From SLQH01 sp964612995 (GTDB lineage: Bacteria; Planctomycetota; UBA11346), in contig CAZTGE010000001.1 of assembly GCA_964612995.1 (NCBI GenBank), positions 1 through 64,000 of the forward strand: a DNA stretch of 64,000 nucleotides, read 5' to 3'. Shown here in pieces: positions 37,622 through 47,337 of the stretch (the first letter of the stretch is position 1; each line of letters starts with the position of its first letter). The translations under genes and the position numbers were made by a program. Under the pieces are notes generated by a model. It was not told where the DNA came from. It searched no databases and was given only the letters and a program-made list of their open reading frames with translations.

Positions 37622-39844
37622 TCAGGGCAGGCGGTTGGCCCGGCGCAGAGCCCAATCGACGCACAGCAGCCCGACCACCAGCAGGAAGACCCAGAACCGG
37701 TCCCACAGCCGGATGAAATGGCGGCTCTGCTCGTGGTGGGAGAGATCGGGCAGGGCGGCGATCAGCCGCGCGGCCGCGTTGCCCCCCTCCGCTGCATCGG
37801 GCTCGGGCGGACCCCAGACCCCCGTGCGCCCGCCGCTGGCAGCGGAGAGCCGGGCCATGGCCTCGTGGTCGGCGCGCGGATCGCGCCGTTCGCGCTGCGA
37901 GGGCAGCACCACCAGCTCGCCAGCGCGTACGTCGGTCGCGGGCAGACCGTCGATCAATTCGAGGTGCCAGGATCCGGGTTGCCCCGGCGCCGGCACCTCG
38001 GCCGCGAAAGCCGGCTCGCCCGGCACCCGCAACAGCCGGTACTTGAGCCGGCGATCGCCAGGCCCGCGCAGCTGGACGGTGACCGCGTCGGGCAGGTCGG
38101 AGCGCTGCTCGCCCGGCGTCTGGGGGGCCACGGCAAGCTGGACGCGCTGCCCCGTCTGGGCGCGGTAGGGCGTGGCGGCGGCCCGCCAGGGGTGGGTGTC
38201 CAGACCCTTGCCCGCGCTGGCGTAGCGCAGCAGCGGGCTGTGGAAGCGGTTGAGGTAGTAGTCGCCGACGTTGCGCCGCCAGCGCCAGGTGTCGTCCACC
38301 GCGACCAGCACGCTGCGTCCGGCGCCGATGCGCCGCGCCACCACCACCGGTTCGCCGGAGCGGGCCTCCATCAGCACCTGGGCCGGCTGGCGCAGGGAGC
38401 CGATCGGCAGCAGACCACGCAGGCGCGGCAGCGCCTGCCAGGTCCCGCTGCCGGGATCGAACAATTTCAGACCCCTCGCTGCCGGAGCGCGACGGATCGC
38501 CCGGGCCTCGTTGGCGAGGTAACCGCGCTGGATCTCGGCGGTGGACGGCAGTTCGGCCGGAATCAGCTTGCTCAATGGGCCGTCGCGGAACCCGGCGATG
38601 GCGCCGCGTTCGCCGGGGATCCACACCAGGCCGAGCCCCTGCTGACGCACCGCGGTGGCGAGGTTGTTCATCTGGGTCTTGTCGAGCGTGTGCGCATCGA
38701 TGTCGCCGATGATCACCGCATGGTAGTCCTCGAGCTGGACCGTGCCCAGCGGCAGCACGGTGCCGCCGTAGCGCTCGTCGCCCCAGCGCCGCCACCCGCC
38801 GTCGGCGAGATAGGAGTGGACGGTGACGGTCTGATCGCGGTCGAGCGCGTTGCGCAGATAGCGCATCTCGTAGCGTGGGTGGTGCGCGAGCATCAGCACC
38901 TGGAGGTTGCGCGGTCTGACCTCGACCGGGATCGACATGCGGTGAGACAACTCGCCAGCGGTGACCTCGGCGGTGAGCCCGGCTCGACCCTCGTCGTGGA
39001 GGGTGACATCGAGCTCGGGGCTGAAAGACTGCACCGTGACCGGGTCTGCAGCGGGATCGGGCGTGAGCGTGGTCTGTGCGAGGACCTCGTCACCCTGGCG
39101 GATGCGCACGGTGATCGGCGCGTCGCCGAGGCTGCGCCCGCTGAAACGGACCTCGAAGGGGTTGGCCTCGCCCAGGGCGAGGTCGCGGTTGCCCTCGATC
39201 TCGTCGATGTGCAGCTCAGGGCTGACAGCCGTGCCGCCGACGCTCAGAGTCCACACGCCGTGCTCCGGGCCGCGGCCGCGAGCGAGCGAGCGCCCCACCG
39301 CGTCGAGCGCCGGACCGTCGTTGACGCGCCCGTCGCTGACCAGGATCACCAGCTCGTACTGGGGATCGCGCGCGACCTCGCCGACCTGGCTGCCCAGCGG
39401 GCTGATCGGAGCGTCGGCCGCGAGCGCGTCGAGCTCATCATCGTCGACCCGGGCGAGCGCGTCGCCGAGCCGGTACCAGCTGACCGTGTGCCCGTCGGTC
39501 ACCGTGGCGAGCGCGGCGCGCAACGGAGCGAGCACGGCGAGCCGGTTGTCGAGGCCGGGAGCGTCGTCGCGGGCCATCGAGGCCGAGGTGTCGACCAGCA
39601 CCGCGATGCGTCCGGGCTTGCTGGTGGTGATGGTCTCGCGCCAGCTCGGGTCGGCGATGCAGGCGACCAGCAACAGGATCGCGAGCACCCGACAGACCCG
39701 CGACAGCCAGCCGGCCAGCCCCGGCGGCCGCGGGCCGTAGCGACGCCAGGCCCACCAGCACAGCGCCGCGGCCCCGAGGACATAGAGGTAGAGCATCCAC
39801 CCCTGGGCGTTGGCGAGCACGAATTCCAGATCGCTAGCGCCCAT
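37622..39844 (-). CDS. VWA/GATase-like membrane protein (second VWA pair)
   Basis: A 740-residue protein with two N-terminal membrane helices (~16-34 and ~47-63), a VWA domain with MIDAS DTSAS at 85-89 and an Ig-like segment. Residues ~320-430 are GATase1-like (LQVLMLAHHPRYEMRYLR; YHAVIIGDIDAHTLD). Beta-rich C-terminal domains and a final membrane helix (FWVFLLVVGLLCVDWAL) follow. It has the same plan as the double-VWA protein of the 21.6-kb operon but only one VWA domain. It overlaps the BatA-like gene upstream by 11 bases. No moxR is next to it; it may share the ATPase of the first operon. Confidence 0.83.
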   Translation of the reverse strand: MGASDLEFVLANAQGWMLYLYVLGAAALCWWAWRRYGPRPPGLAGWLSRVCRVLAILLLVACIADPSWRETITTSKPGRIAVLVDTSASMARDDAPGLDNRLAVLAPLRAALATVTDGHTVSWYRLGDALARVDDDELDALAADAPISPLGSQVGEVARDPQYELVILVSDGRVNDGPALDAVGRSLARGRGPEHGVWTLSVGGTAVSPELHIDEIEGNRDLALGEANPFEVRFSGRSLGDAPITVRIRQGDEVLAQTTLTPDPAADPVTVQSFSPELDVTLHDEGRAGLTAEVTAGELSHRMSIPVEVRPRNLQVLMLAHHPRYEMRYLRNALDRDQTVTVHSYLADGGWRRWGDERYGGTVLPLGTVQLEDYHAVIIGDIDAHTLDKTQMNNLATAVRQQGLGLVWIPGERGAIAGFRDGPLSKLIPAELPSTAEIQRGYLANEARAIRRAPAARGLKLFDPGSGTWQALPRLRGLLPIGSLRQPAQVLMEARSGEPVVVARRIGAGRSVLVAVDDTWRWRRNVGDYYLNRFHSPLLRYASAGKGLDTHPWRAAATPYRAQTGQRVQLAVAPQTPGEQRSDLPDAVTVQLRGPGDRRLKYRLLRVPGEPAFAAEVPAPGQPGSWHLELIDGLPATDVRAGELVVLPSQRERRDPRADHEAMARLSAASGGRTGVWGPPEPDAAEGGNAAARLIAALPDLSHHEQSRHFIRLWDRFWVFLLVVGLLCVDWALRRANRLP

Positions 39845-41684
39845 AGGCCCTCCCGGCCCAGGCGGCGAACGCGCCCTCGCCCAAGGCGACCAGCAGCACC
39901 AGGATCAGCAGGGGCAGGCCCCAATCACGGCCCCGGGCCCGCGGCAGGACCGCAGCGATATCGATCGCCGAGGCCGGCGGACCGCCGGTCAGGCGGCTCT
40001 CTTCGGGATCGGCAAACACCAGCACCGGCTGGGCCTCGGCGGCATCGCTCGTCTGCGCCTGCCACAGGCCGGGAGCGACGAGCAACGGCGCACCGAGCGG
40101 CCAGGACACACGCTCGCCCTCGCGCACCAGGGTCTGTTCGCGTTGGGCCCGCATGCCGGCCTGCAACAGGCGGGGGCGACCGGCGTCCGCGGCCAGCTGA
40201 CGGACGCTACGCTGAACCCACAGGGTCGAGGCACCCAGGGCCCAGAAAGGGGAGAGGGATTCGAGCGCGACCAGCTCGCAGACCACCCGCCCGCGGCCGG
40301 CCTGCAGCGCCACCACCAGAGGGGCCTCGCCGGCGCGCAGCAGCACCCGTGCGTGGCCGGGCAGGATGAACGCGCTCACGCCATCTTTCTCGGATTGGCC
40401 GAGCCCGGCATGGCGCAGGTAGCTGTCGAGGATCGGCTCGCCGCTGTTGAAGACTCCGCCTGGCAGCAGCTGGTCGCGGTTGGGCTCAAGACCGGCGACC
40501 AATCCGGCGAGCTCGGAGTCGGCACGCAACATGTCGTAGCTGGCCCAGAGAATGCCGCCGGCCTCGACCCAGGCGACCAGTTCATCGGCCGCCGCCGGGC
40601 GCTCGCGCAACAGGATCAGACCGTCGGATTCCAGCGGTCGGCTGGCCAGCTCGTCGGCGCGCAAGCGATCGACGTCGAGGTAGCGACCCGCCGCAGCCAG
40701 GGCGGTGCCAAGCATGCTGCGCCCGCTGCCGACCACCAGTGTCGGCAGCGCCTTGCGCACGCGCAGCGGCAGCTCGATGGCGTCGTCGTAGGTCAGGCCG
40801 TCGTCGTGCAGGCGTACGCGCACCCGGTGCTCGCCGACGCCCAGCGGCGGCAACGCCACCCGCGCCAGGCCATCGGTCACGCTGAGTTCCACCGGCAAGG
40901 GCGAGCCGTCGTCGACGCTCAGGCTGGCCCGGCGCGGCGTGCCGGCCACCCGCAGGGCGAGCTCGCTAACCGCTCCGGGGGCCGGTTCGGGCAGCTCGGC
41001 GATACCGGCGATGAAGGCGTTGTCGGCGGATTCGCCGACCGGCAGGCGGTTGACGCTGCGGACCCGCTCGCGCAGCACCGCTTCGAGCTGGGTGCCGTCG
41101 TCCTGACGGAAATCGGAGACCAGCAGGACATCGGTGTTGCGATCGCAGTGCGCGAGCACCGCTTCGGCCAGCTCGCCGGTCGCGGCACGATCCAGGCCAC
41201 CGGGCACCGGAGTGGCATCGAGCTCCTCGAGCAGTCGCAGCGCACGACGCGGGTCAACGCTCTGACCGCCGGTAAGAGCGTTGACCCGTCGGTCGACCGT
41301 CAACACCACCACCGCGTCGGTATCGATGCTGGCCTCGCTCATCGCGCGGCGGAAGGCCGCCAGCGCGCCGGTGCCATCACGCAGCGCGCCCATGCTCGCG
41401 GTGGTGTCGATCACCAGCAGCAGGCGACCACCCGAACCGAAACCGGCGAGGCTCGGACGGGCCAGGGCCAGGGCGAGCAGGGCGACGATCAGACAGCGCA
41501 GCAGCAACAGCAGCAGATTGGTCAGGCGATACCGGCGCTGCGCAACCTCGAGCGCAGCCAGCAGCCAGGTCATCGCGGCCCAGGGCCGGTCCTTGGGTCG
41601 CTGGCGCAGCAGCAGGTGGATGGCGATGGGCGCGGCGATGGCCAGGCCACCCCACAGGAGCCCCATGTTGACGAAACTGAACAC
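39834..41684 (-). CDS. BatA-like membrane protein with VWA domain (second pair)
   Basis: A 616-residue protein with the BatA N-terminal region (GGLAIAAPIAIHLLLRQRPK; then LLLLLLRCLIVALLALALARP). The VWA domain has a MIDAS variant DTTAS at 93-97, with Thr replacing the first Ser, a change that can still bind metal. Beta-rich and GATase-like segments and a C-terminal helix (LPLLILVLLVALGEGAF) follow. It is paralogous to the BatA-like protein at 24.3-26.1 kb, which has lost its MIDAS site. The divergent plus-strand kinase begins 153 bases away. Confidence 0.83.
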   Translation of the reverse strand: MFSFVNMGLLWGGLAIAAPIAIHLLLRQRPKDRPWAAMTWLLAALEVAQRRYRLTNLLLLLLRCLIVALLALALARPSLAGFGSGGRLLLVIDTTASMGALRDGTGALAAFRRAMSEASIDTDAVVVLTVDRRVNALTGGQSVDPRRALRLLEELDATPVPGGLDRAATGELAEAVLAHCDRNTDVLLVSDFRQDDGTQLEAVLRERVRSVNRLPVGESADNAFIAGIAELPEPAPGAVSELALRVAGTPRRASLSVDDGSPLPVELSVTDGLARVALPPLGVGEHRVRVRLHDDGLTYDDAIELPLRVRKALPTLVVGSGRSMLGTALAAAGRYLDVDRLRADELASRPLESDGLILLRERPAAADELVAWVEAGGILWASYDMLRADSELAGLVAGLEPNRDQLLPGGVFNSGEPILDSYLRHAGLGQSEKDGVSAFILPGHARVLLRAGEAPLVVALQAGRGRVVCELVALESLSPFWALGASTLWVQRSVRQLAADAGRPRLLQAGMRAQREQTLVREGERVSWPLGAPLLVAPGLWQAQTSDAAEAQPVLVFADPEESRLTGGPPASAIDIAAVLPRARGRDWGLPLLILVLLVALGEGAFAAWAGRAYGR

Positions 41685-41837
41685 GGCAGACCAGTGATAC
41701 GGACTCGCCCGCCGACCACCAGCGCCTATTGTCCGCTGGACAGTCCCACCACCGCCATAGTCTGAACGCTGGCATCAGAACCCACGTCGGCTTTCGCCAC
41801 ATGGCGGACCCGGCCCCCCCCCCACGAGGATCGCTAC

Positions 41838-44738
41838 ATGAGCGAGTCGACCACCGACATCGCACAAGCCAGTCGCAAACCCATGCATATCGGTTCGTAC
41901 CGGGTGATCGGCAAGATCGGCCAGGGCGGCATGGGCACGGTCTACAAGGCGATCCAGACCAGCATCGACCGCATCGTCGCGCTCAAGGTGCTGGCGCCGC
42001 ATCTGGCCCGGGACGCCCAGTTCGTCGACCGCTTCCTGCGTGAGGCGCGCAGCGCGGCCCGACTCTCGCACCGCAACCTGGTCTGTGTCTACGACTGCGG
42101 CGAACAGGTCCTGCCGGCCAGGCGTGCCGACGGCACGGATGGAGAACGCACTGTCTACTACTTCAGCATGGAATACGTCGAAGGCTGTACGCTCGGCGAA
42201 TGGGTCCAACGCCATGGGCTGCCAGACGAACACGACGGCCTCGGGCTGATGCGCAAACTCGCCGTGGTCCTCGGCTACGCCCACGAGCGCAACCTGGTCC
42301 ATCGCGACGTCAAACCCGACAACATCCTCATCGACGCCGAGGGCGAACCACGGCTGTGCGACCTCGGGCTGGCGAAGCCGATCGACGCCCTGGTCGCGGC
42401 CGATGACGACGCGGCCACGAACCGTCATGACCCCGCGCGCATCGACGCCGGCCTGACCCAGGTCGGCACCACCCTGGGCACGCCGCGCTACATGGCCCCG
42501 GAACAGGTCACGCGCGCCCAGATCGACGGGCGGACCGACCTCTATGCGCTCGCCGCCACCTTCTTCCACGTGTTCACCGGTCGCCCGCTGTTCGTCGGCG
42601 ACGACGGCCAGAGCGTGGGACGGATGCACCTGGACCGACCGCCCACGCCCATCCGCCAGCTGCGCAAGGAATTCTCGCGCGAGACCGAGGCTCTGCTGCT
42701 GGAAATGCTGGCCAAGCGACCGGACCGGCGACCGGCCGACGCCGCAACGGTGGCCGCCCGGATCGACCGCATCCGCGCAGGCGCAGCGCGCGCTCCGGGC
42801 CGGGGTCAGCCGCGCCCCGGTGCGCGTGGGCCCGGGCGCGCGCGCCGCGAGCGCTCGCGCGGCGCCACGCCGGTGATCATCACGATCGTCGCGGTGCTGG
42901 CCATCGGCCTGGGGGCGATCGCGCTGCTCGACAACGATGCCGCGCCACGCGCCACGAAGCCATCACCGGCGGAAGCCGCACCGGGGCCGGAGACGGAGAC
43001 GGGGCCGGAGGCGCCCACCGACCAGGCCGCGGCGCTCGAACGGCTGACCGACAGCTACCGGTCGGTGCGCCGCGAACAGCCCGCCGACTTCGCCACCGCC
43101 ACGCAGCGGCTCGCACGTCTCGCGGCACTCGGCGCGGCAGGGCGCGAGCGCGCGCACTCACTGCGCGCCGAGCTGGAAGCGGATTGGGATGCCCACGCCC
43201 AGGCGCGCTGGCAGGAGCTCGAGGCCGAAGCCGCGACGCTGGTCGCCGCGGATCGCTACGACGCCGCGCTCGCGGTGCTCGCCGGAATGCCACGCAGCCT
43301 GGCCGAACGCATTCCGCAGACCATCGCCGCACGCCAGACGGCGATCCGCCAGGCCGGCGAAACGGCGTTGCTCGCCGCGCTCGACCGGTGCGAGCACGCC
43401 CTCGCCGACGGCGATCCCACGACGGCCGCGCAGGCACTGCAGTCCAGCCGCTCGATCGCCTGCGCCGATGCACGCACCCAGCACCAGGATCGCCTCACGA
43501 CCCTGGACCGGCGCGTGAGCGAGGCCCGGAGACGCGGCGGTGATACGCCGGGCCAACCGGGCGGGGTACGGGAGACGCGACCGGAGGCGTGGACGCCAGT
43601 CGCCACACGCCTCGTCGCCGCGCTGCTGGGCCAGGGCAAGAACGACTACCGGAGCGTTCTCGACGACGAGGCCCGCCAAGCCGAATCGGCGATCGCAGAC
43701 CTGCTGACGGCAGCCGAAGCGGTGGCCGCCGCCGACACCCGGCTGCGCGAACACCTCGCCGAACGCAGCCGTTCCCAGGCCACCGGTCCGGTATCCATCG
43801 CCACCACCACCGCCGGCGAGCGCACGGGCGAATTCGCCGACGCCGGAGCCGCAGGGATCCAGCTGTCGATCCGCGTCGCCGCCGGCGAGGCCTCGGGCCA
43901 CGGCGTGCTGCGGGTGGCGTGGGAGGAACTCACCCCCGCGGAGCTCGCCACGCGACTGACCGGCTGGCAGGCACGAGAGCCGGCGGCAGCGGTGGCGACG
44001 GCGGCGCTGCAGCTGCGCTGCGGTGCCATCGACGCGGCCGCGCGCTCGGCGCAGGCCTGCGCCGAGCACCCGCTCGGTGCAGCGCTGGCACAGCAGATCG
44101 CGGCGGCCGAAGCCGCCGCTCTCGGGGCGCAGGCGCAAGGCGCCTGGCAAGCGCTGCTCGAGCGCGTGCCACGCGAACCGACGCCGGCCGAGGCCACCGC
44201 GCTGCTGAGCGAACTCGCGCGCTGGCGCGCAGAACACGGCCAGAGCCCCTTCGCCGAAGCCGAAGCCAGCGCGATCGTGGCGGTCGATCAGCGCCTGCGC
44301 GACGCCCTGACCGCCAATCTGGTCGCCAACGGCGATTTCGAGGACCGTGATTCGCAGAACTGGCGCCTGGAGACCATGCGCGGCAGCGAGGTCTCCGTCA
44401 CCCGCCAGGCCCAAGCCGGCGAATTCGCGCTGCGGGCGACCACCCCCAATCGCGCCCGCGCCCGGCAGCGGATCTACCAGACCGTGGCCGTGGCGCCCGA
44501 CCGCCCCTGCAGCTTCTCCGCCTGGGTCTGCTGTCACACCGGCGAGACCACGGTCACCGTGCGCCTCGACGGCCCCGGCGTCCACTGGAGCGCACGCACG
44601 AGCAAACGGGATTGGAAGCATCTCACGACCAGCTTCACCCCCACCAGCGACAAGGTCCTGCTGGTCTTCGAAGGCACCGCCCGCGGCATCGCCGATTTCA
44701 CCATCGACTCGGTCGCGATCCACCCCGACGCGCCCTGA
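41838..44738 (+). CDS. Receptor-type Ser/Thr kinase with jelly-roll-like C-terminus
   Basis: A 966-residue PknB-like kinase. Residues 20-310 hold GQGGMGTVYKA (28-38), K50, HRDVKPDN (155-162), DLG in place of DFG (175-177) and GTPRYMAPEQ. A basic linker and a membrane helix (IITIVAVLAIGLGAIALL, ~347-364) follow. An outer region of ~450 residues of Ala/Glu-rich helices ends in a ~140-residue beta-rich domain that starts LVANGDFEDRDSQNW and resembles a CBM4/9-type carbohydrate-binding jelly roll. The kinase would thus sense a glycan outside the cytoplasmic membrane. A GAGG site lies upstream of the ATG. The three following genes are on the same strand. Confidence 0.9.
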   Translation: MSESTTDIAQASRKPMHIGSYRVIGKIGQGGMGTVYKAIQTSIDRIVALKVLAPHLARDAQFVDRFLREARSAARLSHRNLVCVYDCGEQVLPARRADGTDGERTVYYFSMEYVEGCTLGEWVQRHGLPDEHDGLGLMRKLAVVLGYAHERNLVHRDVKPDNILIDAEGEPRLCDLGLAKPIDALVAADDDAATNRHDPARIDAGLTQVGTTLGTPRYMAPEQVTRAQIDGRTDLYALAATFFHVFTGRPLFVGDDGQSVGRMHLDRPPTPIRQLRKEFSRETEALLLEMLAKRPDRRPADAATVAARIDRIRAGAARAPGRGQPRPGARGPGRARRERSRGATPVIITIVAVLAIGLGAIALLDNDAAPRATKPSPAEAAPGPETETGPEAPTDQAAALERLTDSYRSVRREQPADFATATQRLARLAALGAAGRERAHSLRAELEADWDAHAQARWQELEAEAATLVAADRYDAALAVLAGMPRSLAERIPQTIAARQTAIRQAGETALLAALDRCEHALADGDPTTAAQALQSSRSIACADARTQHQDRLTTLDRRVSEARRRGGDTPGQPGGVRETRPEAWTPVATRLVAALLGQGKNDYRSVLDDEARQAESAIADLLTAAEAVAAADTRLREHLAERSRSQATGPVSIATTTAGERTGEFADAGAAGIQLSIRVAAGEASGHGVLRVAWEELTPAELATRLTGWQAREPAAAVATAALQLRCGAIDAAARSAQACAEHPLGAALAQQIAAAEAAALGAQAQGAWQALLERVPREPTPAEATALLSELARWRAEHGQSPFAEAEASAIVAVDQRLRDALTANLVANGDFEDRDSQNWRLETMRGSEVSVTRQAQAGEFALRATTPNRARARQRIYQTVAVAPDRPCSFSAWVCCHTGETTVTVRLDGPGVHWSARTSKRDWKHLTTSFTPTSDKVLLVFEGTARGIADFTIDSVAIHPDAP

Positions 44739-44902
44739 CCAGCAAACCGGCACCCGGGCAAACCCGTGACCAGAGCAGCGGGGGCGCGGCGAACGGCGAT
44801 GCCCAGGCCGATGACGGGGCCGGCGCAATCGCTCGACCATGGCCTTCGCGGACCTGCACGCTATAAGGGCTGCGATCCCGGCCGTCGGGATGGGAGTGGA
44901 TC

Positions 44903-45547
44903 ATGGCGCGCAAACCCGACACCGTCAGCCTGAGTTACCGTCGTGCGCTGCATCTGCATATCGCCATGACCTACGTGATCTTCCTCGTGGTCTACGTCGT
45001 CATGGTCCTTGCGCTGCCGACCCTGCCGCCCCTGCTGGGCTCGCATCTGGTCACCTGGGCGGTGCTCTCGATCGTCATCTTCATCCCGTTCATCTTCCTC
45101 AGCGAGACCACGGCTCTGCGCGTCGACCCCGACACCATCCAGGTCGAACGCGCGATCCTGCGTGCGCAGGTCACCACGCGCGCGTACACGGAGCTACTGC
45201 GGGTGCGGCTGCATCCGATCAAGGGCTGCGCCCTCGACCCACGGCCGCCGCGCACGGCGCGCCACTGCGTCTCGATCGAGACCGATCAGGACCTGGTGCC
45301 GGTGTTCGCCTTCTACAACCGCGACAAGGCCAACCGCTTCGCCAAGCTCGTCGCCAGCCGGCTGAAGCTGCCGCTGTTGCGCTCGGCCCCTGCAGCCATG
45401 GCGGAGTCTGTTGCCGACGCGAATACCGAGCCCGGGGCCGATGCCGCGCAGGCCGAAACCGACTCCAGCGCTGACAGGCCCGACCCGGCGGCGGACACCG
45501 AAGCGCCAGCCGCGCCCGAGCCGTCCGCAGCGGAGCATCGGGCGTGA
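44903..45547 (+). CDS. Two-helix membrane protein with soluble C-terminal domain
   Basis: A 214-residue protein with two membrane helices (MTYVIFLVVYVVMVLALPTL and VTWAVLSIVIFIPFIFL). A ~90-residue strand-rich domain follows (TTALRVDPDTIQVERAILR; VSIETDQDLVPVFAFYNRDKA), resembling the bacterial PH-like domains found after paired helices. A disordered Ala/Asp/Pro-rich tail of ~45 residues ends it. Its GTGA overlap with the DUF924 gene shows coupling. The PH-like call is inferred from topology and pattern. Confidence 0.75.
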   Translation: MARKPDTVSLSYRRALHLHIAMTYVIFLVVYVVMVLALPTLPPLLGSHLVTWAVLSIVIFIPFIFLSETTALRVDPDTIQVERAILRAQVTTRAYTELLRVRLHPIKGCALDPRPPRTARHCVSIETDQDLVPVFAFYNRDKANRFAKLVASRLKLPLLRSAPAAMAESVADANTEPGADAAQAETDSSADRPDPAADTEAPAAPEPSAAEHRA

Positions 45548-46152
45548 GTGCGGCCATCGCCGAGATCCTCGATTTCTGGTTCGGTCGGCTCGATGACGCC
45601 GGATTCCCTCTCGACGCGCGCCAGCAGTTGTGGTTCGGCGCGGCCGCCAGCGACGACCGCGTCATCCGCGAGCGTTTCCTCCCCCTGGTGGTCCGCGCGC
45701 TCGGTGGCGGTCTGCACGACTGGTACGCCACCGAGCGCGGTCGGCTGGCCGCGATCCTCTGCTGCGACCAGTTCCCGCGCAGCTGCTGGCGCGGCCGGGC
45801 TCGGGCTTTCGCCGGCGATGCCCTCGCCTGCCGGTTGGCGCGCACGGCCTGCGAGACGGGTCTCGATCGCGCCATGGCACCGATCGAACGCACCTTCTGT
45901 TACATGCCGTTCCAACACGCCGAATCGCTCACGGTCCAGGAGCTGGGGGTGGACTGTTTCGCTCGCCTGCACGCCGAGGCTCCGGCCTCACGTCGCGCCG
46001 AGACCGCGACCCAACTCGCCTATGCTCGCAACCATCGTGCGCTGATCGCACATTTCGGCCGCTTCCCCCATCGCAACCGCGCCCTGGGGCGCCGTTCCAC
46101 CCCAGCGGAGCAACGCTATCTCGCTGGCGAACCCGAACGCTACGGCCAATGA
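45544..46152 (+). CDS. DUF924 family protein
   Basis: A 202-residue soluble helical protein of the DUF924 family. Landmarks are ILDFWFG (8-14), QQLWFGA with a following D (27-), a LAAILCCDQFPRSCWRG segment, FCYMPFQHAES and ARNHRALIAHFGRFPHRN. The family fold is TPR-like and its function is not established. It starts at a GTG overlapping the upstream stop and ends overlapping the barrel gene start (ATGA), so it sits in the middle of a tightly coupled operon. Confidence 0.93.
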   Translation: MSAAIAEILDFWFGRLDDAGFPLDARQQLWFGAAASDDRVIRERFLPLVVRALGGGLHDWYATERGRLAAILCCDQFPRSCWRGRARAFAGDALACRLARTACETGLDRAMAPIERTFCYMPFQHAESLTVQELGVDCFARLHAEAPASRRAETATQLAYARNHRALIAHFGRFPHRNRALGRRSTPAEQRYLAGEPERYGQ

Positions 46153-47252
46153 AGAGCACTTCTGCGCTACGACGGATCCTGTTGATGTGCGCCTGCGCCG
46201 TGGTGCCGGCGCAGGCGCTCGACCGTAGTCTGTTCATGCCCCGCCCCCTGCCCTATCGCTTCGGGGCGCAGACCGGCGGAGCGGCGATGGAGCGCAGCCC
46301 GGTCCGCGGCCAGGACGGCTCGTTGCAGCTGAGCGAGACCGAACTGCGCCTCCATGCACCGATCGGCGCCGGACGCCCGGATCAGCTGACCGTGGGGCTC
46401 GCGCTCGACCATCTGGTCGCCGATGGCAACGCACGTTTCCCGGCCACTGCGGAACTGCCGGACCATTTCACCCGAGTGACCGGAAGCCTGTCGTGGAAGC
46501 GCATGCTCCCCGGCGCGCGCTCGTTGACCATCTCGGCCGATTTCGGCTCTGCCAGCGACGAACCGTTCGACTCCAACGACGAACTGCTCTATGGCCTCGC
46601 GACGGTCGCGGTCCTGCCCGCTTCGGGGCCGGAGCCGGGGCGCACCGCCTGGCTGGTGGGCGCGGTATGGCGCAACGATCTCGAGGCGCTCGACGGCTGG
46701 CCGATCCCCCTGCTGGTCTACAGCACCCGGGTCGGCGGGACGCTGGATCTCAAGCTGGGCATGCCCATGGCCTATGCCACCTGGCGCCCGCGCGACTCGG
46801 TCATTCTCGCCGGCGGATGGCGCTACGGCGCCTTCGGGATGCGGGCCGAGTACCGCCCCCAGCGCTGGCTCGGTCTCGGCGTGCGGCTGCGCCGCAACGG
46901 CTTCTCGGGCTTCCGCGCCGCACGCACAGACGAAGACCTGCGCATCTCCTACAGCGATTACGAAGCTGCGGCCTACAGCGAGGTCGCATTCGGCCCCGGA
47001 CGTCAGGCCCAGGTGGCGGTCGGCTGGCGCTTCGATCGCGAGTTCACCGAAGAGCGCATCGATCCGTGGTGGGAGGACAACGACGACAACGCGATCGAGG
47101 TCGATGGCAGCTGGTTCGCGAGCATGCGATTCGAGTGGACCTTCGGCCTGCGCGCCCGTCGCGGCGGACGTGGCGGACCGCCGCGAGCGCCGGCCGGTGG
47201 CGACGAACCCAAGCCGGTGACGCCAGGCACCGCGCCGGACGCCGAGGGCTGA
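46149..47252 (+). CDS. Outer-membrane beta-barrel protein (DUF6268-like)
   Basis: A 367-residue protein with a signal peptide (RRILLMCACAVVPAQALD). It then has repeated amphipathic strands of alternating polar and apolar residues (RLHAPIGAGRPDQLTVGLAL; VTGSLSWKRMLPGARSLTIS; QVAVGWRFDREF; ASMRFEWTFGLRAR). The pattern fits a porin-like barrel, and the layout resembles DUF6268 proteins of PVC and Bacteroidetes bacteria. The last aromatic-ended strand is followed by a ~35-residue Gly/Pro tail, unusual for a barrel, which normally ends in Phe. It is the last gene of the kinase operon and is coupled to DUF924. Confidence 0.75.
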   Translation: MKSTSALRRILLMCACAVVPAQALDRSLFMPRPLPYRFGAQTGGAAMERSPVRGQDGSLQLSETELRLHAPIGAGRPDQLTVGLALDHLVADGNARFPATAELPDHFTRVTGSLSWKRMLPGARSLTISADFGSASDEPFDSNDELLYGLATVAVLPASGPEPGRTAWLVGAVWRNDLEALDGWPIPLLVYSTRVGGTLDLKLGMPMAYATWRPRDSVILAGGWRYGAFGMRAEYRPQRWLGLGVRLRRNGFSGFRAARTDEDLRISYSDYEAAAYSEVAFGPGRQAQVAVGWRFDREFTEERIDPWWEDNDDNAIEVDGSWFASMRFEWTFGLRARRGGRGGPPRAPAGGDEPKPVTPGTAPDAEG

Positions 47253-47337
47253 AGGGCCGGACGTCGCCCACGGCGCGGCGATGTCCGTACCCTGTGGCCG
47301 GTCTCAAACACGGCTTCAGACTGCGCGAGCAGCGCCG

